The notes under the pieces: model-generated
What the model saw: only the letters and a program-made list of their open reading frames with translations
What the model was told of the DNA's origin: nothing
The model's database searches: none
In this document: piece after piece, positions 43,001-58,000 of the stretch
Numbering within the stretch: the stretch's first letter is position 1
Layout: each line of letters begins with the position of its first letter
Program-made: the position numbers and the translations under genes
DNA from: Nectonema munidae
Lineage: Eukaryota; Nematomorpha; Nectonematoida; Nectonematidae
Direction: 5' to 3'
NCBI GenBank assembly: GCA_030549495.1
Contig: JAUIRK010000960.1
Location: 463,501-527,500, forward strand
Length of the DNA stretch: 64,000 bases

Positions 43001-46000
43001 AAAATTAATTTTTTTAGCGGATGAAGATGCGGATATCATAATAACTATTCTAAGCAAACACGAGTTTTATACTTCTTAAAAATTTAGAGAGAAGACGTCA
43101 ATATGTATATCTATCATCATAAAGATGTACTTATCATACAAATTTGGGATAAGGTAAAAATTCAAAAATTCCAAAAAAATCTTTGCGGTACAAGAAAAAG
43201 AAATTTTTTTGAAAATTGCAGATGCAAATGTTATTGCGAAAGTTGAAACTTAAATGATCGACGGATGAGGATGTTAAGAAATATTTTTTTCAAAATCTCT
43301 AATACAATGATAAAAAGAAAAAAATTGAATTGAAAAAAGCTAAAATTAAAAAAGATAAAATAAAATCGAAAATTATATCATGTATGTAAACATTGAGGAC
43401 CGATTATTATTATAATTTGACCTCCGATATATTTAAAGGTATGTTAAAATTACCTGTAGAATATAGCGTTTTTGATATCATCACTCATTAATTAATATTA
43501 AATAAATTTAAAAAAAATCAATTTATTGAGGTAATTTTTAAAAATGAAAAAAAAAGATTTTAAACTAGTTTCGGCTGGTATGCCTTTTTCACGAAAAGAA
43601 AATATTAAACTTTTTAAAATGTTGGTTATTAGATAGAGAGCTTAAAACTAAAGATAGAGAGCTTTCTTTCGTTAATTAGAAAATTAGACAGAGAGGTATT
43701 TAGTATAATTGTTCTACACTCATTCCACCTACAAAAAAAAGAAAAAACAGAATGGTGAAAGAATATTAATTTTCTTTAGAAACTTCATTATTCCAAAACC
43801 GGAGTTGCTTAAAAATATTAATTTGGGTAGTCTGAAGTTTGATCCTATCTCTTTTGAATTTATTTTTTGCAAGATACCATCCGTAAGAAAAAAATTTCCT
43901 AATTGTATCAAATAGTTTTTTAACCTGTCACCAAGAGTAATTGGTTTTCCTTTATGAGACCAGGAAACTTGTTCACTAGCATCTTTGACCACGCAATCCA
44001 AAGTAGCAGAACTGCCAGTTGTTGTCTTCGTATCAGCCAGTCTTTTGACGAAAGCATTGCGAGCTGAAATAAATAAATATTTGAATTAACGTAGCAGCCC
44101 CAATAAACAAGCATGCTTATTTTTTATAATATTAAATTTTTATTATATTTGTATCTATAATGATTTTATTTTTTATTGAAAACGCTTCATCTTGAAACAA
44201 TAATTATTGCACATTATTTATGAATCAATTGTTTTATAAAAAATGAAAAATAAATATAAAATATCTTTATTTTTTTATATATTTTTTTGAATCTATAAAC
44301 TAATACTAGAAAATTTCTTTTACGTTTCACTCTCCAAAAGAAACTTTATCAATTTAAAAGATTGCATATTTCCAATAATGTTGCAGCCAGATTTTTATGT
44401 CAAAAGGAAAAATATGAATTAGTCGCCTTGAAAATTCAAATATATCATCTTTTTAGAATTATCATATAGGATTTTTCCACTTTTTTAAATCAAAAACAGT
44501 CATTCTCACTTGATATATCCAACTTTTCACAAAACTATTATTAGCATCTTTTCTGCCAAATATATGTCATATGTAAACTTTATCTATTATTTCTTCTTTT
44601 CTAGTTACTCCAGTGATCCTGTCACACCACTAATATAGATAGATGGTACCCGGACATTTGGCCGACAGACATCTGAGCGAATGGACATTTAGCCGACGTA
44701 CATAAAAGATTACATAATTTTTTTTTATAAAAAAATAATTTCAATTTTTTCAAAAAAAAATTTTTATTATAAACCAAGCTCATTCTTTATTAGCAGACCT
44801 TACCATGTGTTTTCAAGGTTTCAAATTCTTAACAATAACATCTTCTGATGTGAGCAGTGAACAATTATCTATCATTGTCGGTATTCAGTTTGTATCTTTT
44901 TTTAGCATAATGAAAATTCTTTCATAGTGAGCATGATTTGCAGATATTTTTTATAAAATATTAAATTTATTATTTAAATTTAAGCTAATAGAAAATAAGA
45001 TTTTTAAGTATTTTTTTAACATCAGAATTTAAACTAAATTTTTTTATCATCGGGAAGCGGATTTAAGTCACAAAAATAGGTGTAATCTCGCCAAAATAAA
45101 ATTTTAGTTTGCATATATGCCATCTATTATTTATTAAACTTTTTTATAGGAAAAAAAAATTATGTGTCAAAATAAGCTTCTCAGAAGGGAGGAGGTAGAA
45201 CCCCAAGGTGCTTTGCTTGGCGACATCTATCTATATTGTAAGTAAAGAAGAATCAGACTCCACTGTAAATGAATTTAGAAAAAAATCTTCCTTTAAAAAG
45301 TTGTTAAAACAGCATATCATGTTTAATCAAGGAGGAACGAATGGGAAAAAAAGTTCGTGCAAGCGAAATACAAGATTTTATTGTGATCAAAGTTTTATCG
45401 TTAAATTAATCTTCATATTATGCAATATTTCAGTGTAAACATTTGGAGTGTATGGAAGACGAATACTTACGCTCAACTTTCAGGGTGCAAAGGGTTTCAT
45501 CATCTTTGGTTTGACAAGAGTAGTCATCGTCATCATTGATGTTTGTGGAATCAATCCGCAATCTTCTCTTTCTTCCCTCTACGACAATTTGATATCTCTT
45601 GTCGGTGTCCTTTATCACTTTTTTGTTCTGAACAAATAAATAAAAAGTTTGGACGAATGAGAAAATTCAAGCTAAGTAAAGAATTGCGAAGAAAAGATAG
45701 GAAATGCAAAAAAGTGTTTACCTTGAACCAAGTAACTGGGGCAGATTTGTCATCAACTTCACACTCCAAAGTAACAGCATCTTTTTCCATCACTTTGTAA
45801 GATTTCAATCCCCTTGTAAACATGTATTTTGGTTCTACAAGAAGGAATAAAGGAAAATTTGTATAGCAAGGATCATTAAACATTTATGAATAGTGATTGG
45901 AACTTTTGGATGAAAAGATTATTCGAATAAACATTCCATATTAACCTATCGATAAAGCAATAAAAATGGAAAAATTTGTTATAAACGGACTCTATAAAAT

Positions 46001-49000
46001 AAAAAAAACTAAAAAAAAAAACTATCAGTTTTTTTATTGTTGAATGGAACGGAAAATATTACAATTATTTGATTTTTACGATTTCATCTGCGTATAATTT
46101 ATTTGTAAGCGGGAATTTTATTTTATATATAAAAATTTTAATATACTCAGTGGTACACATATCACTGTTTACTACAACAAGAACTCTCCTAGCTCTGAAG
46201 ATTGTGGTTTTTTATTTGAAAAAACTGATTGTCAGCGAAAATTCATAATCCTTTAACGTTGTGCCCAATAAAGTACACCTTTACTTTATCGTTGTACTTA
46301 CCTTCACCAATTTGATGGGCCACCTTCAGCACCAAATTTATATCTTATATATAAAAGTTGGAAGTTTTTTGGTTAGTGTTGAAAAATAAAAATGTGCACT
46401 ATACCATACTGCAACGTAACATAATCTTTTAGTAAAAAACTTTTCACTTCGTTTAATATAAAAAGGAAATCCTAAAATCTTGGGTGCTCTTGAGCATTAA
46501 ACTTTTGGGGGAACAAATGCACGAATACTTGTTTCAGTAATTTGGCGCAAATTTGAATGAAAAATAAACGATAATCTTCAATAACAGAAAATGGATGTGG
46601 TAACTTCTCCTCTAATACACTATATTTTTTAAATCCCATTTTCAATATAATGTTTCACATTCTGCGAGAAACTCATGTTTATGATAGCTTTTTTGTCAAA
46701 ACTCCTGACAAGTGTACCACTCTCTGTCTTATTATAGCGCAGAGTGATGTGAGGAAAAGGAATTCTTTCTCGAAAAATAAGATAGAAGTTAGTTAGAATG
46801 AGCAACACACAATCCCTTAGTTTGTGCAATCTATCGGAAATAAATTTTCAAGGAGAAAGCAACACTACGATTCATCTGTACATTGCAAAAGCAACTTGTC
46901 TACTCCGGAAGGAAGCTACATCGTTGTTGTAAGAAAGGATTTGATAACAACTTGAAATGTGATTCCTTTTCAAAAATACTATTAATAAAGCAGAATGATT
47001 GGCATAAGTATTATATAGATAAAAACGGATAAATTAAAATCAGTATCAAAAGGTTTGCAGAGTCTGCGCGAAAAAAATCGCGTAAATTTTATTAGATTCC
47101 GAGACAAACTCAGGATACTATCCCTTTAAAAACTCCGACTCTCGACTCAAACTTTACAACCTCCCTCATTAAGAGCTCACTTAAAACAAAAAAATATTCA
47201 GGGAGTGACTTAATCAAGGTTAAAAAAGGTTGACAAAGAACAAATAGAATTTTTGTAGAGGCCATTCTACACAGGTAGCGTGGCTTAATAGAATTATATT
47301 TAACAGGTTTAAATCTTTAATCTCAAAAAAGTGGACCAAGAGGGCTATAGTTATATTTTAAGGGGAGAAGTTTTGGGTCCGCGAATTTCTCTTAAAACTT
47401 GGAACAGGTGACATATGTACTGTTTCTACTACTTTTTTCAATTTCTACAACCACATTTTCGAGCTAGATATGAAATTATGCAATATGAATCAAGAGACCA
47501 GAAAAAAAGAATATGGCAAGCAAGCACACATATTTCTGATGGTGAATGCCAAGTTTCAAATAATCGAAATCACAATTGACAAAAATTGTTTAGTGTTTTC
47601 TTCACACGCTATTTTTTGGCATCAAATTCCACTTTGTGAATTGTAAGTTTGAAAATTGATGCATTTTTCTCTCCCAAGTATGTAAACATACGCAAGATAA
47701 TTAGACTCACCTAAAGATTGCCTTATTAATATTGAGCATATAATCTCAATATAATAGATTATATGATATTATAATATAATATCTATATACTTGACTATAT
47801 CAAGGTATATAGATATAAGTCATGCGCGTTAAAGATTTACCGTATACAAGCTAACTATTCCAACAAATTATTATTAAAAAGGAACCAAAAAAATTTTAAA
47901 TTTGGATAATGAAAACGCTAAAATTTGAAGAAAGGAATGAAGTAAGAGAAGCAAATATTTACCTTCAACGTTTAAAATAGTGGAGGTGTACGTTTTGTCA
48001 TTTATCTTGCACGTATACTCGCCAGCATCCTCATCCTTCACATCTCTGATCGTGAGAGTTAATTTGCCAATAGAGTCTTTGTTTGTCATGATATTGCTAT
48101 TGTTTATCTAATAAGATGTATACTTGTATTTATGTCAAAAGGTTTTGTTTTCATTTAATTTACATAAACAAGTTTGAACAAAAGAGAGACTTCGTAGGAG
48201 GAGAGTCTTACAAAATTTCCATACACTAATAAAGTGTTCATTTGAGGAAATACACTCAAATAAGGAAAAAAAGATTATCAAGCTTTAAAGAAAAAGATAT
48301 TAAATTTGGAGGAAATATGCTGGCTTTAGGAAAAATTCCTCTTTATAAGGCTTTGTGACTATCTAATAGAAAGTTTCCAGCTATGCTCAAAAAAATTACG
48401 TTTTTGAGAAAACCATTAGATCAATTTTGAGGGGAATTTTTTTTCGAAGTTGTCTACAAATATGTAACTTTAAGCACTAATTTTATTTTCATTTCATTGT
48501 GTATGCTGAGCGTGTCAAAAAATCCACTTTCAAATTGGAAAGATGGCCACCATATAAAGATGGGCAAAGAGATATGGCACAATTTTAGAACAGACCGAAA
48601 TTTATGACTTTCTATTTGACGTTATTAGTTTAATAGGAAAAATATTCAGATTGGAAATCTCATAACAAAGTTACTCAAAATATTTTTTTGATCATCAACC
48701 GCTTGACAAATGAATACATTAACGGATAGAGATGGAGTTGATAGAATATATATTATTTTAATTATGATTGAATCTATAAATACAATATATTTCCTTTTTC
48801 ATTTCTTTATTTCTTTCCTCTTTTGCCAATCATGCATGACATTTTTTTTGATTACATTTCTTTAACATTCAATCACATTATACACATATACACAATATAT
48901 TTTGTTTTGCTTTTCTATTTAAGCTTCTTGACAAAGACCGTAAGGTCGAAAATTTGAAGTAAATAATAAATGTGCTTTTGAATAGTCGTGTTTTCTAAAT

Positions 49001-52000
49001 ACTCACTTCCTGTGCATTATTTTATTTTTCTCTTCAATTATTTTAATTAGGATAAAAAAAATATATTTAAAAAAAATGATATTTTATGAGATTAGCGCCA
49101 TAAAACAATTGTAGTTGTACAAAACAAAAATGCACTTTTATATACTTGAGAAGACATCATTGGAAAGAGTGTGGAAAATATATTTGAAAGATTACGTCAA
49201 TCGGAACTCCTTTGAACAGCCATTGCACGGGTGCCCGTTTATCATTGACTTGACACTCCATCGTTATGCTCTTGTTCTTCACAACTTCCATGTGCTTTGG
49301 CAAGAGCCTTTTGAAAGCAAATATGGGATCTGGTTCTGAAATCAAAACAAAATCAAATTTGTTATTCACATATTAAAAAAATAAAGACACTTTCCATCTT
49401 TTTTGATGAACTAGCGTGGATATACCACTTTCAATTTAAGTGCACCCTTTAATACTTTGAGTAATGTTTGCGATTAAACATAAATTATTATCTATTTTTT
49501 AAATAACCTTTTGTTTAACTAAATAAAAGAATATTGTATAAAGAAAAAATAAAGTTGAAATAAGTCATTTTTTATATTTGGTTGGTTGTAGATATCAAAG
49601 CACTTTCAGCCGGAAGTGTATGTGCTCGCATTATGCTTAAGATGGTTAATCACAGTTTTGTGATTTTGTTTTTGAGTCGCGAACCCTGGGGATCGAACCC
49701 CTGACTTTCAACTGTTAAGCTGAGAGGTACACCCTAAAAATCATTTTAGGCAATATACACGTATACATTTAACCATTGATGCAATATATTACAATTTAAA
49801 ATATAAAAATTGATTTTTTTAATAAATAAATATAAATATACCATTTTCACATTGAATTTGTAGTCATATTTTTTTATATTTTTTTTTACTTCAAATTTGT
49901 ATGTTTATTTCAAATACTTTTTGTGAAAAAATAATAGAGAAAATTGATAAAATATAAATTATAACTTTGATAATTTTTTTGAATGTTTTTTTTTAGAAAT
50001 TTACCATTTTTATAAATATAAAACAAAATTTAAAAACAGTTCGTTTTAAACTGGGTATAATAAAATAGGCGTGTTTATCCAAAAAGAATAAAAAAATAGG
50101 TTATTTTGACTTTAAGCATAATTTTTGAAAATAAATTTTGTTTCAAAATTAATTTATCTTAATTAGTTTTATTCCAAATAAATTAAATTTTTAACAAAAA
50201 ATAATAATTTCAAAAAAGATTAAAAAAAAATCATTTTCCCAACTTAATAAACATCATTGAACTAAATTTGATAATACAGTAAATTAAACAAAACTTATCT
50301 GGAATAATTATTATAAAAGTTTGCTCATTTTTATTTTATCCAATTTCTTAATTTTGTTTTTTTTCACTAAATACTAATTTAAAATTTAGCTCCACCATCG
50401 TCTGGTCCCAAGCCCAGAGTGAGAAAGGAGGAGGGTTTGCGCCAGGAAGGGCTTCCGGCAGTAAAAATTCTGCTCCAACAAAATCTTATGAATTATGGAA
50501 CTTTATTACAAAGACAAAGATGAAAATAGAAGGAACAACCAAAAATGGAAGGCCGCACCTGAGATGGAAGAACGTGGTTGACAAAGATTTGAAAAGATTT
50601 AATTTAGAGGAGAAAGATAACGCGGATAGAAGTAAATGGAAGAAATTAATAAATGCATTGTATTATGGTTCCATATTGAATAAAGAAGGTGCACCCTTTT
50701 TACGAGGAAAAACCACCTTCTAAAAATGAATGATGATGATGATGATGATGACTAATTTAAAATTTTAAAAAATTTAAAAAGTAAATATAACTTTACATAG
50801 GAACATCAAATTTGAAGATGATGCATGCCATATATGAAAGTACATGGAAAAAGTATCATAAACTTATGAAAAATATAAGTATATCTCCGCATATATATTA
50901 TAATCTTCTACAGGACTCATAGGAAGAGCAACAGTGAAATGAAAAAAAGTGGTAACGTTTTTGTCTAAAGATCCCACGTTTTCAAAACATTTTCATCTTT
51001 TCTTACAATAACAATAACAATTAATAATAATCGATTGGGAAAAGTAATTATATAAGAAAAATTTTGTGACAATTTTTTTAAGAATAAATAAATTTTTTAA
51101 CAAATCATCCTTTCTAAGCGCTAATGATGATCGTGCATTTCAGATGGAGGTGATTGTTCATGATGATGCGATGTCCATGATAATAATGAGAGAGTAGAGT
51201 ATATCAATTTTACAACATTTCTTAGAGAACGCATAATCTTTACGAAGTTTTTAAATAAAGCTTCCATGTTTTCATTCGAAAAAATGTGGAAATCTTTTTA
51301 AAAACCCTGGTCTTATTCCAGCTGATTAGTGTTTTGTATACACACGTAAATTCCTAATCAATTGACTTTGTTAAAAACGTATTTTTAAAAGTGAGGGGTA
51401 TTCTTTTAAGAAAGCAAATTTTTAGTTAGTGATGCAAAAATAAAGCAAATGTATGCCTCACCCGCAACGTGTAGAATGGCTTTGCTTTGACAAGAGCCAA
51501 TAGCTATGATGTACGGGCCAGCGTCATCCCGAGTTGGCTTGCTTATCTTCAATTTGTGCTCCTTCCCATTGAACTCAATGTGATACTTCAAACCTTGAAA
51601 TATCTCATTCTTGTCTTTGTACCTTTAAATATGTCAATTAAGAAGCAACAAAATTCAACATTTTTGAATGAAGTGTATCGACCAGAATAATCAGACGATA
51701 TCTAGTATAAAGCAGAAGATTTGTATTAAAAAACGCAGACGATTCACATTTTTATAAAGTCGACTGTGGTCGATAACCGGTTAAATTAATGAGCAAACCT
51801 TTTAAAATGAAGTTTGTGAAAAAGTTTAAATCGGTTAGTAAGAAGTAATTGATGAGAAAATCAGATGATTAAAGTCAAGATGTAAAAAGAAAAATCATTG
51901 TTTTTGAGTTAAGGTCAGCTGTAAAACGATTCTAAAAGTTCAGGAGAAAGAAACGATAAGTAACGAAACAATAATTGCAATGAATAAATTGAGTGGAAAA

Positions 52001-55000
52001 TCTTGCTAAAAGCGTTAAGTGAAGAAAAGGCGTCATGCTGTACCACATGTGTTCTATGACATAAAGCAACATAAAAGATTACATATATTCGTTCATTTAT
52101 CTTCCCTTGTGGTAAATAGATTGTCATATTCGTTCAATCACCACACACAAATCAGTTGCTGTTATTCACACATACACAACCCAACTATCTAATGTAAAAC
52201 CATTTTTTGGAAGTACACCTCACACGCAGCATACTTTTCTTTTCATTTTTATTTATTCCAAGATTCCCCCATTTATGATTTTTATATCTTCGATAAAGAC
52301 ATTCGTAAGGAAAATGTTTGGATAAATGAAGTTTTATAATTTTTCTATAAAATTTATTTTTACAATCTTTCAAGATACCGAAATACCAGATGAATTCTAA
52401 AATGAAGGATTTGACGATATTTTAAAATATGGAAACTACTTTGGCTTTTATTTCATCTTTACGTGTTTTTGTTAACATATGTGTTTACGTTTATTTTTAT
52501 CACTTATAGTTCGTATATTCTTTTTCACTCAATAAAGTTTACCACTACCAGTTCTACTAATAAAGTAGACGAGAATAGGAATTTTGTCTTTGTTCAATTC
52601 AATGAATAAAATTGGAAAAAATTATATAAAATCTAAAGTATGAATTAATTTCATATTTAATCAAACAAATGAGTAATTTGCGATGCATATTAATATATAT
52701 TCATAATGTAAGTCATATTAACAGTTAGGCATACATCAGGAGCGGATCTAAAAGATAATTTATTTGAATCCGTCACTGATACTGATATACATAGGTAAAT
52801 ATATATTTCTAGTGTTGACGATTATCTACCGTTCAACGAAAAAGAATCGGCAAGCACTTCTCATTTCTAACAAAAGGTATTACACAAGCCTACTCATATT
52901 CCAGCTCTTTATAGGAATAGTGGTTTAGTCGTCGAAGATGGGCCTAATGTTATAGAAACCAGATGTTTGATTCAATACTTAAAGATCATTGATTAGAACA
53001 CAAGGTCAAAAACTTTCTTTGAAAATAATTTGACACAACACGTACAAATGGTATTTTCTTGATATAAATATTTTATCTTGATTTCACAAACTACTCTATT
53101 AAAATCGGAATATAGTACTAAACATATTTATGAAACACTTCCCAATATAATTTGGTGTTTTGGGCCCACGTAAAAAGATGAAAATTGAAACTTTTTAAAG
53201 GGAATCATGAGTTTTTAGATCTGAAGATGAAAACAATGATGTGTTGTTTTAATTTTAAAAACGAAAAATTGGAAAATAAATTCTAAAAAATTACCACTTG
53301 GCCTTGGCATTGGATTTGGAGAAAATGGCGTCAAATATGACTTCTTTGTCATGCTTCTCTTTGGCATACTTGTCATTCAGAGGCTTCTCAAACTCGTCCT
53401 TCGCCTGAATGATAAATATTGGAAAATGATAAAAGAAATAATGAAATAGAGGATGCTTTTATTTAGCTTATCAGAATATTACTGATATGAAGTCCGTAAT
53501 TGAGTAAATACGCTAAATCCCTTGTACTCATATCGCCCATATGACATGATCTCATATCATAGATGTTTAAAATGTCTTATGAAAATAGCAGTTTTTATAT
53601 ACATAGGTGATTCAACTAAATCTTCTTACGAAGTGTGCATTTGAAAATCACTCTACTCACCTCTCGTATCCCAATAATTTTTTTTTAAACAATCAAAATA
53701 CTGCTTTGAATTTTTGCTTACATTTTTTAATTTTTTATATAAAAAATTATGCCATATGAATGCTAGTTTTAATTAACACTTTATTATAGAAATTGAGAAG
53801 AAAGAATACTCAATTGATAAAAATGGAGTACAAAAAGATAAAAATGAAAAAAAATAATCAAACCTTTAATATGCTAGGTTACAATGGATTCTTCGCAAAA
53901 ATCGTTAGCAGATATTTCAATATTTAAGTACTAGTAAGTTTTTAAATCCATCATCGTAAATGATCTGTTATATTCATCAGATAAATAAGTAACTAGAATC
54001 AAAAAAACTGAAGTAAAAGACTGAATAAAATATCATCGTGTTTCACCAAACTGCCTATTTTGGCTATTAGCGATTATGAAACTAGTGATTTTCAGGCACT
54101 AGCGCAAGTACCTCTTTTGAGAACTAGATAGAATATCGCAAACCATTAAAAAATGGAGATTTAGTTTAAAAGTTTTATTAGAAGGCATGAAAAGCATAAG
54201 GAATAGCTTCCAATTAATATAAAATCTAAAATATAATCATAAGGTTGATGCGTAATGAAACGTCGTCATCGTTAGCTGTCACATAATGAAGGAAATGTCT
54301 AGCGATGTTTGCGAGTGGTTAATTCTCGGGTGAAAGCTGTCACTTGATTAAGTGATGGCTTGTGAAAAATTATGATTCTGTTCTTTCCCATCTTAACTCA
54401 TTTCAAAGTGACGAATATGCATGTTTGCTTCCTTTATAATATGAGTAAAGGGGAGAGTTTTAGCCGCCTTATTTATTTTTATTTTCTACCACATCATCGT
54501 TACAATTAACGCTTCCCTCATAATCGTAATTTCATCTTTGAAGACATTTGAGATCATGGCTATCCAAAAATTTCAACATTTGCTTTAGCATCAAGTATTA
54601 TTTTTTTAAAACTTCAAATCTGTCAAGTTATCACAATTCGGCAAAATTTCTATGAAATGAAAAGTTTGGGGAAAACAATAATTTTTTTATAAACAAAACT
54701 GATTTTTGTTTTAAAGACATCATGATTCCTATACTTTGAAACAATGGGGTTTTTTGCTGTTATTATTTTGATGAGCATGAAAGGAAAAGGTAAATAAATC
54801 AGAGATACTTTTTTCTTCAAAGCAAATTCATCAACTTTGCTCGTCTTTCTCAAATCAACTCCTTCCAATTTCATCTGCTCCAATTCCCAATCTTCATACT
54901 TTCTGAAGTGAAAGATTAAACATTTTTGGTATGGGTTTAAATTCAACAAAATATCCGGATTTTCGAAAGGAAAAACTTACCTAGACTTCAGAAAAGCTCT

Positions 55001-58000
55001 AAAATCCATGCCTTCTGATGCTAAATGTGTATGTGAAATTAAGAATAATCCAAGAATATATCCATGTTAAAAATAATGCTTTTAATTAACCTTTTGAGGA
55101 TCATAATTTTTAAGATATATTTTTTAAACTCTGACAAGATTTTGGAATAGTGATAAAATTTAAAGCCCGAAACTTTATACAAAATGCCTTAAATGACATT
55201 TTTAACTACCATGACTTAAATAGACTATTTTGAAAAGTGTTGAGGATATAGCTCTCTTTGCAACGACCTTTCTTCTATTGCTACCTTCTTTTCAAAGGTA
55301 AGCATCACTAATGTGGAAACGAGAAGCCTTACTTTGTTAATACATTCTATCAATGATGATTTCAAAAAGGCTACAGAAAAAAATAATTATTTTGTTTTAA
55401 TGTGAAGATTTAGCCTTAAAAATATGAAAAGTATGTTTAACAAGTCCATACGAGGCATTCGTTGGAATTTGGTATAAAACAGCAAAAGCGATTTCGTAAA
55501 CAAATAAGTTAGTTGCATTAATCTACTATGGACATTCCCCAGATAACATATCATATAAATGATACATAACTAAAAAAAACATATTTTCTAACAAATTTTT
55601 TTTATAAAATTTTAAATTAATTTTTTTTTTAGTTTTCGATATCACATACAAATAATTTTCATTGGAAAATATTTTTGATTGAAAAAAAATCAAAAAAATT
55701 AACAAGTAATGTACTGTCTAAACTAAAAACTGATATAATCTTACAAACTAACCTATTTGAAAATATAGAAAGAAATGTTTATCACTGCGAAAATTTCCAT
55801 TTTTACAAATATTAACAGGGAAAATTGGACTCTTTTAATATGATATTGTTAGCCCAATTTTCCTGCAACTCTGGCACATGTGCCGCAAAACAAGAAGTTA
55901 GGCTAGTGATTGAGAAACATTGGTATAAACGGAAAGGTCTGAACACGTTTATGCTTACCTTTGACGAAAATCTTGAACTGAGCTTCTTCTTTTCCAGCAG
56001 AGTTTTCCAATTTGCAGGTATACAAGCCGTCATCTCGCTCCCTCGATTTTTTTATCTGGAGGGTGGCTGAGTTTTCTTTGTCATCGAAAAAAAATCTGAA
56101 GAAAGTCAAAAATAATACAAATGAAGTTATATGTCATATGTGTATTCGTTTTTACAAATTTTGAAGCTCATTCATTGGTCGCTTTTTAGTAGTGCCCATT
56201 TTTAATGATAAAAAAATCATGCAAAAATATGGGATGCATTCAAAGGAGAATTCATAGAAGTGACAAAATTTGTCCCTCCTTAAATAATGTTCAAGGGAGT
56301 AGTGACAAATCAAAGAAGTGAGACAATTAAATAGTAATGAAAGGAATGACAAAATTTGTGACTTCTTAATCTTTAAGCATTAGTGAAAAACTACTCACCA
56401 CATAAATCAAATCGTCTACTTTTAATATATAACAAAATTCTTTTAGAAATATGGGCAGATGATTTTAGCCTATTGTCCTTAAAGGGATTTATAAAAAAAA
56501 GGAGTGACTAATCAGAGTTATTTAGTTCATCCATTAGTTATTTCGTTAATTAGTTTGTTTAGTTAGTTAATTAATTGGTTAATTAGTGAGATAGAGAGTT
56601 AAGTAGTTTTTAAGTCAGTTTTTTCGGTTAGTTAGTTATTCAGTTAATTTGTAGAGTTATTATTGAAGTTTTCTATTAAATTTTTCAGATATATTTTGTC
56701 ACTCTTTTCTCATTCCATTCCTTTGAAATTCCATATTTTTGTCACGTCGTCATTTTGATTTGTCACTCCTCTAATAACAACCCAAAGATGTATCTAACCA
56801 ACAGGAAAAGGAAATTACAACTTCATAATCAAAGTTCTTTATGAAAAGACTTCTCCCAAAAAGTTTAATTGTTATAAGAATTAGTTAACAGCCTCATCAA
56901 CAGTAAAATTTTAATTATATTTCTTGTATTTTTTGCTAATTATTTCTCCTTCGTGTTACACTTTTTTTTGCCAGGATGTCAATTGTAAACTCTTGAAGGG
57001 TATTTTAAACTGCCAGCCCAATCCCCAAAAATTTATAGATTTCAATATTTACATCCAATAAAAATGTAAAAATGTGAATAATAAGAAAAAAGGTCATTTA
57101 AAACAAACTATAAAAATTTGCGCCCTCCCCCATACTTTTTAATGAAACAAGGCACTTACTTTTCAACCAAGAGAAACGAACACTTTTCCATCGAATAAAT
57201 GATGGCAAAATGAGGAAAAAGATATTTAAAAGAAATCGTATATTTATTTACCTGAAGCGTCCTCCTTGCATGATTTCTCGATCTTCTTTATAGAAGCGAA
57301 CTTTGGGTGCGGGATTTCCTTCAATGAAAACAGTTGCTTCGACAGTTTCTCCTGAGAAAAAGAACATGCGATGAATATTCATGTAAATGGACACCAAAAA
57401 ATGATTACCATCCACAACCATAACATTATCAATGATCTTTTGAAAATTTGGAGGTGTATTTGCTTCTCCTCTTGGTTTCAAAGTTATGCTTTTCGATGGT
57501 TCACCAGTATACCTGTAAAAAGGGAATAAAATTCGTTGATTCACATTGTTAACAAGATTTGCCGGATTGTTAAAATCAATAAATTTAATAACTTGAAATT
57601 ATCGATTCAATAACATAGTACAAATGTCGATCGGTGCTGATGTTTACACATTTGATCCTACCAGTACTTTTAATTTTACGTATACGACTTCTTGATTTTG
57701 CATGAAATTACTTAATATCTTCCGCTTGTTCTGGGAACAATTAGATTAAATGTAAGAGAAAGCCGATAAATATCTTAATACGATGGCGCAAAAATAATAA
57801 GTGATAAATATTTCCAAAAAAATCTGTTATTTATCAAAATCAATAGCCTAAATGAGAAGATTTGATTGGTTAAATTATAAACAAAATTTTGGCGGTTAGT
57901 TTTATACATTGATGCCTCCAAAGATTTGCCAAACTTCTAATATATATTAAGGGGTGTGAGTAAGGTTATTTTGCTACTGGGCTTCGATACCGAGGGCATT

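Noticed and set aside
46629-46829. 66-residue minus-strand open frame inside a 2.1-kb intron
   Set aside because: No domain, no splice-compatible phase with neighbouring exons and no similarity recognised; likely chance.
49674-49735. Possible functional tRNA gene on the minus strand
   Set aside because: Only a B-box and a short head are present. The layout matches SINE-2-like copies elsewhere, and a paired acceptor stem is not evident.
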